Origin: Bacillus sp. FJAT-29937
GTDB taxonomy: Bacteria > Bacillota > Bacilli > Bacillales > Cytobacillaceae
NCBI RefSeq assembly: GCF_001509555.1
Contig: NZ_LMAS01000004.1
Location: 293,158 to 357,157, forward strand
Direction: 5' to 3'
DNA length: 64,000 nucleotides
Under the pieces are notes generated by a model. It saw only the letters and a list, made by a program, of their open reading frames with translations, did no database searches and was not told the DNA's origin. The position numbers and the translations under genes are program-made. Positions 36,652-45,662 of the stretch are shown piece after piece. The stretch's first letter is position 1; each line of letters opens with the position of its first letter.

Positions 36652-37681
36652 ATTCTGGACAAGGAACCAGTTCCTCTGTCTCCTTGTCTTCAAGAATATC
36701 TATAAGTTTATAGTTTAGCTCTTCCTTGACTTTTAGATACTCTCCCCAATCGGTTGTCTTTGTATAGAAATAGATGAGGATTGACTTATCTTTATATTGA
36801 TCAAATGTGACCATAATCGTTTTTTGATGGACATCTGGTCGATTTTTTAAATACTCTTTTATTTCCTCAATCGTCGACTTCACTTTATCTTGTGAAGCTT
36901 CTTGGGGCAGATTTAAGTGAACGGAAATTTGCCGTTTTCCCGCTTTGCTCCAATTTGTAATCGCCTCATTCGCTAGTTTTTCATTCGGAACGGTTACGAG
37001 TGCTTGGTCGAAAGTCCGCACCTTTGTACTGCGAAAACTAATGTCCTCTACAATTCCTTCTACACTGGATGTCTTAATCCAATTACCGATAGAAAAGGGC
37101 TTTTCTGTAATAATAATAATTCCGCCAAATAAATTACTGAGCGCGTCCTTTGCGGCTAGAGCAAAAGCAAGTCCCCCTAATCCTAAGCCAGCCACGAAGC
37201 CATTTACATCATAGCTAAATACTTGTGCGATCACACTTATACTTATCGCTACAATGACAAATTTCAGTACTTTTGACAAAAACGGAATAACAATTTCATC
37301 AAATTCAATATTGTATTTGGAGTCATTAATCTTTTTAAAAAGCAAAGAAGAAGCCGAAGAAAGATTTAGCAGGCCCCACGTAATGAGCATAATAATCGAT
37401 GCTCTGATCAATTTTAGAAAAAATGGATCTTTATTATTAAAATAAGGAAAAAACTTCACTGAAAAGTAAATTCCAATAATAATAAATAACCACTGTGCAG
37501 GTTTTTCATAGGCTTTAAGAAGCTGGGATAAAAATTCCCCTGGCGCTATTCTGCCTAGCTTCACTAATAAGGCGAAAATATATTTAACAAAAATTTTCCT
37601 AAAGAGTAAAAAAAGCAGAAATATCCCGATGGATATACCAATGGCCTTTAGGTTTTCATATGAGGAAAATTCCAAAGACAT
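36650..37681 (-). CDS. MscS-family mechanosensitive channel (YhdY-like)
   Basis: 343 residues from ATG at 37681 (AAGGAGG 12 bases upstream). Four to five membrane spans occupy residues 1-175. The pore helix is FVAGLGLGGLAFALAAKDALSNLFGG in type (Gly/Ala-rich TM3). The beta domain then gives FSIGNWIKTSSVEGIVEDISFRSTKVRT and VTVPNEKLANEAITNWS. The channel would open during hypo-osmotic shock. It ends at the terminator of the convergent Uma2 gene. Confidence 0.93.
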   Translation of the reverse strand: MSLEFSSYENLKAIGISIGIFLLFLLFRKIFVKYIFALLVKLGRIAPGEFLSQLLKAYEKPAQWLFIIIGIYFSVKFFPYFNNKDPFFLKLIRASIIMLITWGLLNLSSASSLLFKKINDSKYNIEFDEIVIPFLSKVLKFVIVAISISVIAQVFSYDVNGFVAGLGLGGLAFALAAKDALSNLFGGIIIITEKPFSIGNWIKTSSVEGIVEDISFRSTKVRTFDQALVTVPNEKLANEAITNWSKAGKRQISVHLNLPQEASQDKVKSTIEEIKEYLKNRPDVHQKTIMVTFDQYKDKSILIYFYTKTTDWGEYLKVKEELNYKLIDILEDKETEELVPCPE

Positions 37682-37833
37682 AAAACATTCATACCTCCTT
37701 GCCAAAATCTACTTTTCTATATTATCAAATACAGTTCTAGTATAAAAGTGTGAAGAGTCCCGAGTTATCTATACCACTTTCCTCTAAGCCCAATAACTAA
37801 TGGTCTAGTTCCCCCTACCCGTTTAGGTTTAGA

Positions 37834-37861
37834 ACTTATTTTTATTTCTCGGCATAAGATA
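37834..37861 (+). promoter_or_regulatory. Sigma-K-like promoter of the first island gene
   Basis: AC at 37834, a 17-base spacer and CATAAGATA at 37853 agree fully with the sigma-K pattern AC-N17-CATANNNTA. GTTTAGGTTTAG at 37821 matches the GerE consensus RWWTRGGYNNYY at 10 of 12 positions. The start codon is 31 bases downstream. Confidence 0.65.
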
Positions 37862-37892
37862 ATAGACCTTTTAAAGGCAGGTTGATTGAAAC

Positions 37893-39113
37893 ATGAAAAC
37901 AATTGTCTTCATTGGAAGTAATCAGTTTGGAACGAGTCATGAAGCCTTGAGGGCAGCGAAGGAAATGGGATACAGCGTCATATTATTTACTGATAAACGG
38001 CAGCACCTCCAACATCATAAATTTCCGGATGTTGATCAAATCGTCTATTTTCATGATTTATTTGATGAAATACAGGTTTTAAAGGAACTTGAAGCCCTTA
38101 AAACGTCCGGGAAACAACTATGTGCCTGCGTAAGTTTTATCGATCCCTTTGTTTCCTATACAGCTAAGTTAGCGAGTGAGCTTGGATTATTTCGATTATC
38201 CGCTGACGCTCTAGCGATAATGGAAAATAAAATAAAAGTGAGGGATCAGTTAAAACACCTTCCAACCTCCCCTTTTTATGCCGTATATGATTCCCATACT
38301 TCTATTAAGGACTTCACAAAGAAGAATGAATTATCCATTCCGTTGATTATAAAATCCCCAGTCTCCAATGGTTCAAAAGATGTATTTTTAGCTGAAACTG
38401 CTGAGGAATTTAAAGTGAATCTTCAGTCTTTACACAATCAAACCCCCGATCTTCCTATATTAATTGAGGAATATTTAATAGGACCGCAATACTTAGTTGA
38501 AGTGTTAGTACTGAACGGTCATATTGAAATCGTCTGCGTCATTGAGCAAGAAACGACGTACCCAGATATATTTATCGTCGTTGGCTATCAATTTCCAGCT
38601 CAATTAAAGGATGATGAATATCTGAGTCTTACGAAGTCAGTTCAAGACATCATCCAACAGCTCGGACTACAAAACGGATCCTGTCATTTAGAAATGAAAA
38701 ATGTTCATGGAGCCTGGAAGCTGGTAGAGATCAATCCAAGAATGTCAGGCGGAGCCATGAATCGCATCATTGAGGAAGGAACAGGGATTAACCTTGTAAA
38801 AGAAATATTGAAACTGAATGTTGGGGAGGAAGTATCACTTATAAGGTCTCGGGACTTTCACGTCTATGCAAAGTACCTAACGTTTGAAACAAGTGGAAAA
38901 TTGCTCCATGTGACAGGTGAAGATCTTGCTTGGGAACATGATGGGGTCAAATATGTGTATGTGAAACCTATTGTAGGAAAAATCGTAACAGCCCCTTACT
39001 CAATGGGTAATCGCTACGCCTGTGTGATTGCAGCGGCTAATTCTCCTGAAGGCGCGAAAGCCACGGCCCTTTCTGCTGCACAGGAAATAAAATTTTATGT
39101 AGAACCTTTTTGA
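37893..39113 (+). CDS. ATP-grasp ligase, L-amino-acid-ligase-like (first of a paralogue pair)
   Basis: 406 residues. The N-terminal pre-ATP-grasp domain begins MKTIVFIGSNQFGTSHEAL. The ATP-grasp core has PLIIKSPVSNGSKDVFLAE (about 150-170), LIEEYLIGPQYLVEVLV, and the metal-binding HLEMKN and VEINPRMSGGAMNRII (about 268-295). This matches BacD/carnosine-synthase-like ligases joining a carboxylate to an amino acid amine. The gene at 42149 encodes a protein of identical length and clearly related sequence. Context (coat gene next, sigma-K-like promoter before) suggests use late in sporulation. The substrate is unknown. Confidence 0.85.
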   Translation: MKTIVFIGSNQFGTSHEALRAAKEMGYSVILFTDKRQHLQHHKFPDVDQIVYFHDLFDEIQVLKELEALKTSGKQLCACVSFIDPFVSYTAKLASELGLFRLSADALAIMENKIKVRDQLKHLPTSPFYAVYDSHTSIKDFTKKNELSIPLIIKSPVSNGSKDVFLAETAEEFKVNLQSLHNQTPDLPILIEEYLIGPQYLVEVLVLNGHIEIVCVIEQETTYPDIFIVVGYQFPAQLKDDEYLSLTKSVQDIIQQLGLQNGSCHLEMKNVHGAWKLVEINPRMSGGAMNRIIEEGTGINLVKEILKLNVGEEVSLIRSRDFHVYAKYLTFETSGKLLHVTGEDLAWEHDGVKYVYVKPIVGKIVTAPYSMGNRYACVIAAANSPEGAKATALSAAQEIKFYVEPF

Positions 39114-39138
39114 GCGTAATTCGGGAATTTCAGTAAAT

Positions 39139-39208
39139 AATTGGGTACTTTGGACAGGTCTATATTCGCCTTCAAACCGCACAATCTTTATATCGTCTTA
39201 ATAAGATA
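39139..39208 (+). promoter_or_regulatory. Sigma-K-like promoter with GerE box before the CotY/CotZ-like gene
   Basis: AATTGGGTACTT at 39139 fits the GerE consensus RWWTRGGYNNYY completely. AC at 39181, a 17-base spacer and AATAAGATA at 39200 fit sigma-K at all but one position. The box sits about 65 bases before the expected transcription start, a normal place for GerE activation. Confidence 0.6.
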
Positions 39209-39243
39209 GTATCAAAAGGACAGACGGGGGGAGGAAAGCTAAA

Positions 39244-39699
39244 ATGAACGACATGGGGTTGGAACATGGTCATTGTATATGTGAAGCACTCATTGAATTA
39301 AAAACCTTACAAGATATTTTAACTAATTCCTCAACCAAATACTTTGGACCGCTGTTATCCAAAATTGCCGGAGTCGATACAATCCCTTTTCTATTATTAA
39401 AAAAGGATGGATTATTTTCACATAAATTGATCGATTTAAATGAGAAAAATGGGAAGCAAGAATGTTTTGAGTCCAACTTTTTTCGCATCGAGTCTATCGA
39501 TAAGGAAAAATGCTGTGCGACCATTTCAGTTCTGCGACCTTTTGATATTAAAGGGAATCATAGCAACTCCATATGTAATGTAATGAAATTAACGAAGACA
39601 TCGGCTTGTATCCATGTTGACTTGTCCTGTATTTGTGCTATACAAGTTCTAGATACTGAATTATTGAAAAGAAAAATTGTCATTGAGCCAAAATGGTAA
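39244..39699 (+). CDS. CotY/CotZ/ExsY-family spore coat protein
   Basis: 151 residues with nine cysteines and no signal peptide. The C-terminal part FFRIESIDKEKCCATISVLRP ... SACIHVDLSCICAIQ matches the CotY/CotZ/ExsY family, whose members form disulfide-linked crystalline layers of the coat crust or exosporium. GGGGAGG precedes the ATG, and a sigma-K-like promoter with GerE box lies upstream. It is the strongest direct evidence that the surrounding ligase genes belong to spore-envelope assembly. Confidence 0.87.
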   Translation: MNDMGLEHGHCICEALIELKTLQDILTNSSTKYFGPLLSKIAGVDTIPFLLLKKDGLFSHKLIDLNEKNGKQECFESNFFRIESIDKEKCCATISVLRPFDIKGNHSNSICNVMKLTKTSACIHVDLSCICAIQVLDTELLKRKIVIEPKW

Positions 39700-39710
39700 A
39701 TATCAGGATA

Positions 39711-39735
39711 ACCGGGCATAAGCCCGGTCTTTTTG
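39711..39735 (+). terminator. Terminator of the CotY/CotZ-like gene
   Basis: ACCGGGC and GCCCGGT form a seven-pair stem with a four-base loop, followed by CTTTTTG. Confidence 0.88.
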
Positions 39736-39900
39736 TGTTTAATTGCAGGATCAATCAAACTAGTATTGCCTAAAAGAACCATATCCCCTTAATTACTCCC
39801 TGTTTAATCCTTCACTTATCCCTAAATGTTCGACTATTAAAATTTGATCTAAAAATAAACGTTTGTCCGTTTCAAAAGATTGGCTATTTGAATGTAATAT

Positions 39901-39912
39901 GAATAGGTTGTT
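39901..39912 (+). promoter_or_regulatory. GerE-consensus box before the fusion ligase gene
   Basis: GAATAGGTTGTT fits RWWTRGGYNNYY at all positions. It is only 25 bases before the start codon. The 11-base core ATAGGTTGTTA recurs just before the gene at 49822. Confidence 0.4.
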
Positions 39913-39936
39913 AGATAAGTAAAAGGAGTTTATGCT

Positions 39937-42105
39937 ATGACACTTATAGGAATGTTGCACCATCGAAAAGATCCATCAAAGGTAAGAAAGACTTACGCTT
40001 TTGCTGCGGTCGCTAAAGCAGAAGGCGCAGATTTTTTTTACTTTTCTCCTAGTAAAGTAAATTTCTCCAAAAAGTCAATAAAAGGGAAAGTATTTGAAAA
40101 TGGCTCATGGGTTGACCGAAACATGCCCTTCCCGGACGTCATTTATAATGCTGGTGATCCTAATAAATTGGCAAAGTCTGAAAAGGTTATTCAAAAATTA
40201 AAGAAAATCATTCCTTTTACGACAAATTCCATTGGGAACAAGTGGAGTGTTTACGAAAGGCTTACAAGAGGAAAGGAATTTTCCCACTATTTAATTCCTT
40301 CCGAAAAGATTTCAAATGATTCTGGAGAATTTTTCCGATTTTTACACGCATTTGAAAAGATTGTTTTTAAACCTTATGATGGGAGAAAAGGAAAAGGGAT
40401 CTACTTTATTTCAGTGAAAAAGAAAGACGAATTTCTTGTAATGCAAGATTCAAATTCAAGTTCCTATTCAATGAACCAATTAAAGGATCTAATAGAAGAA
40501 AAGCTTTCAACGGGAACCTATATTATGCAACCCTATATAACATCTATTACCAAGTCTGGACAAGTTTACGACTTCAGACTTCATGTTCAAAAAAATGGAG
40601 AAGGAGAATGGGTCATCACCGCTATTTACCCAAGAATAGCCCCTAAAGGATCCATTATCCCTAATATAAATAATGGGGGATTCACCAATTATTTAGAACC
40701 ATTTTTAAAACAAGAATTTAAAGAAGAAGCAATGAATATTAAGGGGACTCTTGAACACTTTTCATTGACTTTAGCTCAGCATCTTGATGATCTCCAAATG
40801 CAGCTATATGGTGAAGTTATTGATGAAATGGGAATAGATATTGGATTAGACGAGAATAAAAAAATATGGATCTATGAAGTGAACTGGCTGCCAGGCTGTC
40901 CTCCTACGTTTTACCTAGAATTGGATGTTGTCATAAATTCCATTAGATATGCGATGTATCTGGCAAAAAAACAAGAGGCAATAAAAGCAAAGATCCAAAA
41001 AGTTAAAAGAAAAAATACAGCAAAAGGCGAAATCCCCATTATAGCCGTAACGGGAAGCGCCGGTAAAACTACAACTAAAGCATTTCTAGCTTCAATCCTA
41101 TCAAAAAAATGGAATACCTTTGAGTCAAAGGACTATTGGAACACCGCCCAACATACTGAAATTCATGCTTCGGAAATCAATAAATCCCACGAAGCCGCTG
41201 TCCTTGAATATGGGATGGCCTCCCCTGGAACGATCACTAAACACTGCAGCATTATTAAACCGAATATTAGTATTGTGACAAATGTCGGACTAGCACATGT
41301 AGGCTATTTCAATAACGATATTAGGGGAATAGCTAAGGCCAAATCTGAATTAATACACGGGATGGATCAAGACGGCTTGCTCATTCTGAATAAAGATGAC
41401 CGTAATTCTCTCCTTTTAGAAACGGATAAATTTAGAGGTAAAATCATGAAAATCGGTATTACGTCAGACGCTGACTATAAAGCCTTCGATGTGGAATATT
41501 CAGAAAGTGGAATGTCTTTCAAAACGATGTTGCACGGACGTGAAGAGAAGTTTTTTATCCCTATTTTCGGTGAACATCATGTATATAATGCCCTAAATGC
41601 TATTGCAGTTGCGGACCACTTAGGTTTAACTCCAATTGAAATCCGTGCAGGATTATTATTTAGAAAGCCGCCAAGAAGATTAACAGTTTACAATCAGAAA
41701 AACAATATTACTCTAATTGATGATACTGTTCATTCCCATCCTGAAGGAGTAAGAGCTGCCATTGATGTACTTGCAAATGTCGGCAAATACCGCAAAATAG
41801 CAGTAATTGGAGAAATAAGAGCACTCGGAAATTTAAGAGAGGCAGAATATCGAAAAATAGGAGAATATGTTTGCGATAAAAAAATTGACCTTTTTATCAC
41901 TTATGGCGATCAAACAGAAACAATGGGCGATCAAGCTAAAATAAAGGGCTTTCCTGCCAAAAATGTATTCCACTTTGACGACAGAAATCAGTTACATGAA
42001 TTTCTAAAGAAGATTATGACAAAGAATGACACCATTTTAGTTAAAGGTGCTAGCCGAGCAAACATGTATGAAACAATTAAATTCTTAAAAAAGACATCAA
42101 AGTAG
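39937..42105 (+). CDS. YheC/D-type ATP-grasp fused to a MurF-like ligase (CphA-like architecture)
   Basis: 722 residues, two enzymes in one chain. Residues 1-345 are a YheC/YheD-type ATP-grasp: FKPYDGRKGKGIYFI, YDFRLHVQK, and the metal site EMGIDIGLDENKKIWIYEVNW. Residues 365-722 are a Mur ligase: GSAGKTTTKAFL (P-loop), VLEYGMASPGT, TNVGLAHVGYF, the carbamylated-lysine region IAKAKSEL and DDTVHSHPEGVRAA in place of the MurF sequence D-YNANP-S. The same two folds in the same order occur in cyanophycin synthetase, which builds a non-ribosomal Asp-Arg polymer. Here the ATP-grasp half is of the spore type, so a spore polymer or tag is inferred. AAAGGAG precedes the ATG. Confidence 0.85.
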   Translation: MTLIGMLHHRKDPSKVRKTYAFAAVAKAEGADFFYFSPSKVNFSKKSIKGKVFENGSWVDRNMPFPDVIYNAGDPNKLAKSEKVIQKLKKIIPFTTNSIGNKWSVYERLTRGKEFSHYLIPSEKISNDSGEFFRFLHAFEKIVFKPYDGRKGKGIYFISVKKKDEFLVMQDSNSSSYSMNQLKDLIEEKLSTGTYIMQPYITSITKSGQVYDFRLHVQKNGEGEWVITAIYPRIAPKGSIIPNINNGGFTNYLEPFLKQEFKEEAMNIKGTLEHFSLTLAQHLDDLQMQLYGEVIDEMGIDIGLDENKKIWIYEVNWLPGCPPTFYLELDVVINSIRYAMYLAKKQEAIKAKIQKVKRKNTAKGEIPIIAVTGSAGKTTTKAFLASILSKKWNTFESKDYWNTAQHTEIHASEINKSHEAAVLEYGMASPGTITKHCSIIKPNISIVTNVGLAHVGYFNNDIRGIAKAKSELIHGMDQDGLLILNKDDRNSLLLETDKFRGKIMKIGITSDADYKAFDVEYSESGMSFKTMLHGREEKFFIPIFGEHHVYNALNAIAVADHLGLTPIEIRAGLLFRKPPRRLTVYNQKNNITLIDDTVHSHPEGVRAAIDVLANVGKYRKIAVIGEIRALGNLREAEYRKIGEYVCDKKIDLFITYGDQTETMGDQAKIKGFPAKNVFHFDDRNQLHEFLKKIMTKNDTILVKGASRANMYETIKFLKKTSK

Positions 42106-42106
42106 T

Positions 42107-42144
42107 AAAAATGACCCCGGATTAAGTATACCGGGGTCATTTTT
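42107..42144. terminator. Bidirectional terminator between convergent ligase genes
   Basis: AAAAATGACCCCGG and CCGGGGTCATTTTT are perfect 14-base arms with a ten-base loop, usable from both sides. Confidence 0.93.
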
Positions 42145-42148
42145 TAAA

Positions 42149-43369
42149 TTATTCTTTTTTTAAGTGGAACTTGATTTCGTTTACAGCATTTTTGGCATAG
42201 CTCTTTGCTTCCTCCATGCTCTCCCCAGCTGCAATAACATAGGCATATCTATGCCCCATCGATAGAGGAGGAAGAAGCAGCGTTCCTTTCCTCGGTTTTA
42301 CATATACATCCACGACTCCAGGGGATTTTCTAGCTCTGCCCTTCCCAGACACTCTTTCTAAAATTCCCTTTTCTGAAACAATAAGATATTGGGTGTACAC
42401 GAATTTCTTATGTTTCGGAACTAATGAAGGGCTGCCCCCTAATTGTAATAACAGTGTTTCTTTCACTAAACTATAGCCAAAAGCAGCTTGCAACATTTTA
42501 TTCATTGCGCCTCCGGAAATTCTCGGATTGATTTCAATGAGCTTCCACCCATTCTTACCACGTCTTAATTCCAGATGTAAGGCCCCATTTTTGATTCCAA
42601 AATGATTAACAATAGACTGAAGAACCCCGGCTATTCCCTTTTCAATTTCGTCAGGTATTTTCGCCATTACCCCATAACCCGTAATAATAAATCTCTTCCC
42701 CTTCGTAACTTCCTGCCCAATAATGCCGGCTATCATCACCTTACTTTTGTATACGACTGCCTCTACCAAATACTGATCCCCATCAATATATTCCTCTATA
42801 ATAATGGACTCATTCGGCTCTCTTTCTCTCAGCATGAGTGTATACTTTTTTAATTTCTCCTCATTTTCGGCTAACAGTGCATCTTTTGAACCAGTAGAGT
42901 TTGGCGATTTGACCATGATTGGAAAGCTAAGCCATGATAGGATCAATTTGGAGGGGATCTCCTCCCCCGGTTTAATGATGATAAATTTAGGTGTGTACGA
43001 CTGGTTCGTTAAAAGGGATCTTGTTTCTTCCTTGCTATTCATCTTTTGAATAGCTGTTGACGAAAAATAGTTCTTGCAAAATTCATCACAAAGAAGGGAA
43101 GCAGTATAAACATATGAATCTATAAAACTGACAATTAATTTAAATTCCATCCCTTCTGATCTTAATCGCTTTATCTCCTCCTTCATTTCAGAAAGGTTAT
43201 CCGTATCGATAAAGATCATTTTATGAACATCCGTGTACTCTTCCCTCTGCTGCATTTGCTTTTCGTTTTTAGTAAAAACAACGGTAAAGTAACCTAGGCT
43301 CTTGGCTGCAGCTATGGCATCTCTGCTGGAACCTGATTTATTAGTGCCTATAAAAAGGATCGTCTTCAA
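42149..43369 (-). CDS. ATP-grasp ligase, paralogue of the gene at 37893
   Basis: 406 residues from TTG at 43369 (AGGGAG eight bases upstream), exactly the length of its paralogue. The N-termini align (KTILFIGTNKSGSSRDAI and KTIVFIGSNQFGTSHEAL). The core has PIMVKSPNSTGSKDALLAE, IIEEYIDGDQYLVEAVV, HLELRRG and IEINPRISGGAMNKML, so the ATP and metal sites look intact. The two genes flank the coat gene and the fusion ligase. On the minus strand CATAATATA (43468-43476) fits the sigma-K -10 pattern about 100 bases upstream, without a good -35. Confidence 0.85.
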   Translation of the reverse strand: MKTILFIGTNKSGSSRDAIAAAKSLGYFTVVFTKNEKQMQQREEYTDVHKMIFIDTDNLSEMKEEIKRLRSEGMEFKLIVSFIDSYVYTASLLCDEFCKNYFSSTAIQKMNSKEETRSLLTNQSYTPKFIIIKPGEEIPSKLILSWLSFPIMVKSPNSTGSKDALLAENEEKLKKYTLMLREREPNESIIIEEYIDGDQYLVEAVVYKSKVMIAGIIGQEVTKGKRFIITGYGVMAKIPDEIEKGIAGVLQSIVNHFGIKNGALHLELRRGKNGWKLIEINPRISGGAMNKMLQAAFGYSLVKETLLLQLGGSPSLVPKHKKFVYTQYLIVSEKGILERVSGKGRARKSPGVVDVYVKPRKGTLLLPPLSMGHRYAYVIAAGESMEEAKSYAKNAVNEIKFHLKKE

Positions 43370-43648
43370 AAGGCCCACTCCCTATAAAATTTTAAATCAA
43401 ACTATCTCGATATATATGTTTATGAAACTTACTCAAATTTGTATGGTTATCTATACTATACAAGCAATATATTATGCAAAAGCTTCTTTAGCTTAGAATC
43501 CAATTGAATATCCGATATATGAGATAACGCTCAAAATACTAAGGAACAGTTCATGTAAAATGGACATTAAAACTTGGACAAATACTGTGCCACTTCTCTT
43601 AAAACATTAATAAACTACATTATTCCAAATAGAAAGGGGGGAAAATAA

Positions 43649-44122
43649 ATGGGTGTAATTTGTCCTTGTGGAGTTTTAGTTCGCAACCCTGAAAGCGCAA
43701 CAGATGAGGCTGTTTCAAATAATAATAATGTTAAGTTCGAGGGACAAAATGGAACAGTAAGAGGGGATTTGTTTTACAAGGCAGATGTTTGTGTCACTAA
43801 ATTAGCAACTTCTACTCTATCTTTAAGATTCGAAGAAAACCCTACACCTCCTGGAACAAACAACTTCACGTTTACTGCAACCAACATTACTTCTGTTGTG
43901 TGTAAACCTGAAGGCCAAAACTGCAGCATCACAGTATCAGGTACTGGGACAGTCAGTGGTCAAACAGGAACATTTGCTTTTGAAGCAGTCTTTAGAGATG
44001 TAGTTGGACAAGCAGCAAAAGACAATGTTCAAAGTTTTGTCATTACAGGTTTCTTTAATCAAACGGGCGCCGCTCCAATTGATCAAGGGTCCATTGTTGC
44101 TCAAGGCTGTCAAGAATTATAA
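43649..44122 (+). CDS. Cysteine-containing orphan protein, possible spore surface component
   Basis: 157 residues, no signal peptide or membrane span. It starts MGVICPCGVLV and has six cysteines. The body is rich in Thr, Val, Asn and Gly with alternating hydrophobic residues, typical of a beta-sandwich. I recognise no family. GAAAGGGGGGAAAATAA precedes the ATG and a strong terminator follows, so it is a single-gene unit that may be highly expressed. Its place among coat-type and ligase genes suggests an envelope structural protein or a substrate of the ligases; both are inference. Confidence 0.75.
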   Translation: MGVICPCGVLVRNPESATDEAVSNNNNVKFEGQNGTVRGDLFYKADVCVTKLATSTLSLRFEENPTPPGTNNFTFTATNITSVVCKPEGQNCSITVSGTGTVSGQTGTFAFEAVFRDVVGQAAKDNVQSFVITGFFNQTGAAPIDQGSIVAQGCQEL

Positions 44123-44130
44123 TAGCCTTG

Positions 44131-44163
44131 AAACTCCCGGCAATCATGCCGGGAGTTTTTTCT
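44131..44163 (+). terminator. Terminator of the cysteine-containing orphan gene
   Basis: AAACTCCCGGCA and TGCCGGGAGTTT are perfect 12-base arms with a four-base loop and T-run. Confidence 0.93.
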
Positions 44164-44246
44164 TGCTTAAAATTACCTAAACATCCAAGAATAGAGTCTT
44201 ACGCTGAATATAATAATGAGTAAACTTATTTAGGGAGATGGGAACA

Positions 44247-45563
44247 TTGAAGCTAAGCAAAAGTCGAATAAGTCAATATAGAATATTAAATGCAGATGAA
44301 AGCTTCTCTAAGTACCTTTTAGATACTGAACTATTTACCGAAGCATCATTATTTGCTTTTTTGGAAAAGTATAAAAGGATTGTGATTAAACCTTCATTTG
44401 GCTATGGTGAAATCTTTGTTTCCCTTGAAAACAATAATTTTAAGGTTCTCTCGGGGATGAATAAGGCTACATGGGTGAATAAAGAAGAACTATATGAATA
44501 TATCATTAGGAATGAATTAAAACATAAACATCATATTATACAGCCATCAAAGCAAAACTCTGGTTTTTTCCAAAGCCCCTTTCACTATTATGTTACCGTT
44601 CACCGAAAATCACCTACAGCAGAGTGGCTCTATATGTCTACAACGGAGAAAAATAGCACTCTCTTCAAAAAGTACTTCTATATGTTCTTTTTCAATAAAA
44701 TGAGGAAGATTTCCATACTTGCAGCCAAAAAATTAGGAGAATCCTTTCCTGATTGCCATACCATTGTCATTGATATTATGTATGATCTAAAAGGACAAAT
44801 TTTGGTTCAGGATATAATGCTGCATTTTCAAAAAAGTAAATGGAGCCAGTTCCAGACACTCTCAACCAATCATTCAATCACTCCATCCGTGCCGAAAACG
44901 GATTTACTTACAAAAGTCACCTTTAAGGAGTACCTTTATAAATATGTAGGTATTATCATTAAGCCTTGTGTTGGCCAACAGGGAAAAGGAATTGTAAAAA
45001 TCACTATGTTAGATCCTTTTAATTATGAAATCCACTTTAATAACAGAAAAGTAACAAAGACGAACATGGATGAAGCCTATGATTATATTAAAGAGAAATA
45101 CCTCTTAAAGAAATCTTACATTGTTCAGGAAAGAATACCGTTAGCAGAGATAGATGGTTGTCCAATCGATATTAGGGTCATTGCCCAGAAAGAGGATTCA
45201 TCCTGGAAAGTAACCGCAAAAATTGTAAAGGTTGCTGGTAACGGCTTCTTTATTACCAATGCTGCTCAGAAGCTATTAAACCTTAATCAAGCACTCCAAA
45301 GTTCAAACTTATCAATGACAAATAGTGAACAATTAGAATATGAAATAGACAAAATCTGTATTTCTGCAAGCAAGCTGTTTGAAGAAAGCCGTCCTGATAT
45401 TCATATAATTGGGTTTGACATTGGGATTAGCCACAAAGGAGATATTTGGATTATTGAAGGAAACTTTAAACCGGATCTATCCATGTTTATGGGACTTGAG
45501 GATAAAGATATGTATATGTATATAAGGAAGATCATCAAGAGTCAAACAAAGCCTACTGACTAA
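44247..45563 (+). CDS. Tandem YheC/D-type ATP-grasp protein with degenerate first domain
   Basis: 438 residues from TTG at 44247 (GGGAG nine bases upstream); the N-terminus then aligns with those of the single-domain genes at 45663 and 49822. The protein is an internal duplication. Domain 2 (about 205-438) is complete: IIIKPCVGQQGKGIVKI, IDIRVIAQK and FDIGISHKGDIWIIEGN. Domain 1 has the same opening (SRISQYRIL against KWSQFQTL) but VIKPSFGYGEIFVS lacks the QGKG loop, and the metal site E-x-N is lost (VIDIMYDLKGQILVQDI). Domain 1 may bind substrate or scaffold. AATATAATA at 44207 is a weak sigma-K-like -10. Confidence 0.82.
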   Translation: MKLSKSRISQYRILNADESFSKYLLDTELFTEASLFAFLEKYKRIVIKPSFGYGEIFVSLENNNFKVLSGMNKATWVNKEELYEYIIRNELKHKHHIIQPSKQNSGFFQSPFHYYVTVHRKSPTAEWLYMSTTEKNSTLFKKYFYMFFFNKMRKISILAAKKLGESFPDCHTIVIDIMYDLKGQILVQDIMLHFQKSKWSQFQTLSTNHSITPSVPKTDLLTKVTFKEYLYKYVGIIIKPCVGQQGKGIVKITMLDPFNYEIHFNNRKVTKTNMDEAYDYIKEKYLLKKSYIVQERIPLAEIDGCPIDIRVIAQKEDSSWKVTAKIVKVAGNGFFITNAAQKLLNLNQALQSSNLSMTNSEQLEYEIDKICISASKLFEESRPDIHIIGFDIGISHKGDIWIIEGNFKPDLSMFMGLEDKDMYMYIRKIIKSQTKPTD

Positions 45564-45617
45564 AATTAAAAGATAATCTTTTCTATACACTTACCCAATC
45601 GGGATGACTGTAATATC

Positions 45618-45626
45618 CATACAATA
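45618..45626 (+). promoter_or_regulatory. Sigma-K-like -10 box before the gene at 45663
   Basis: CATACAATA matches CATANNNTA fully, 36 bases before the TTG start. No matching AC -35 is seen at 16-17 bases. Confidence 0.4.
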
Positions 45627-45662
45627 AGTGTGTAACCATAACAGATAAATGAGGTGTATGTA

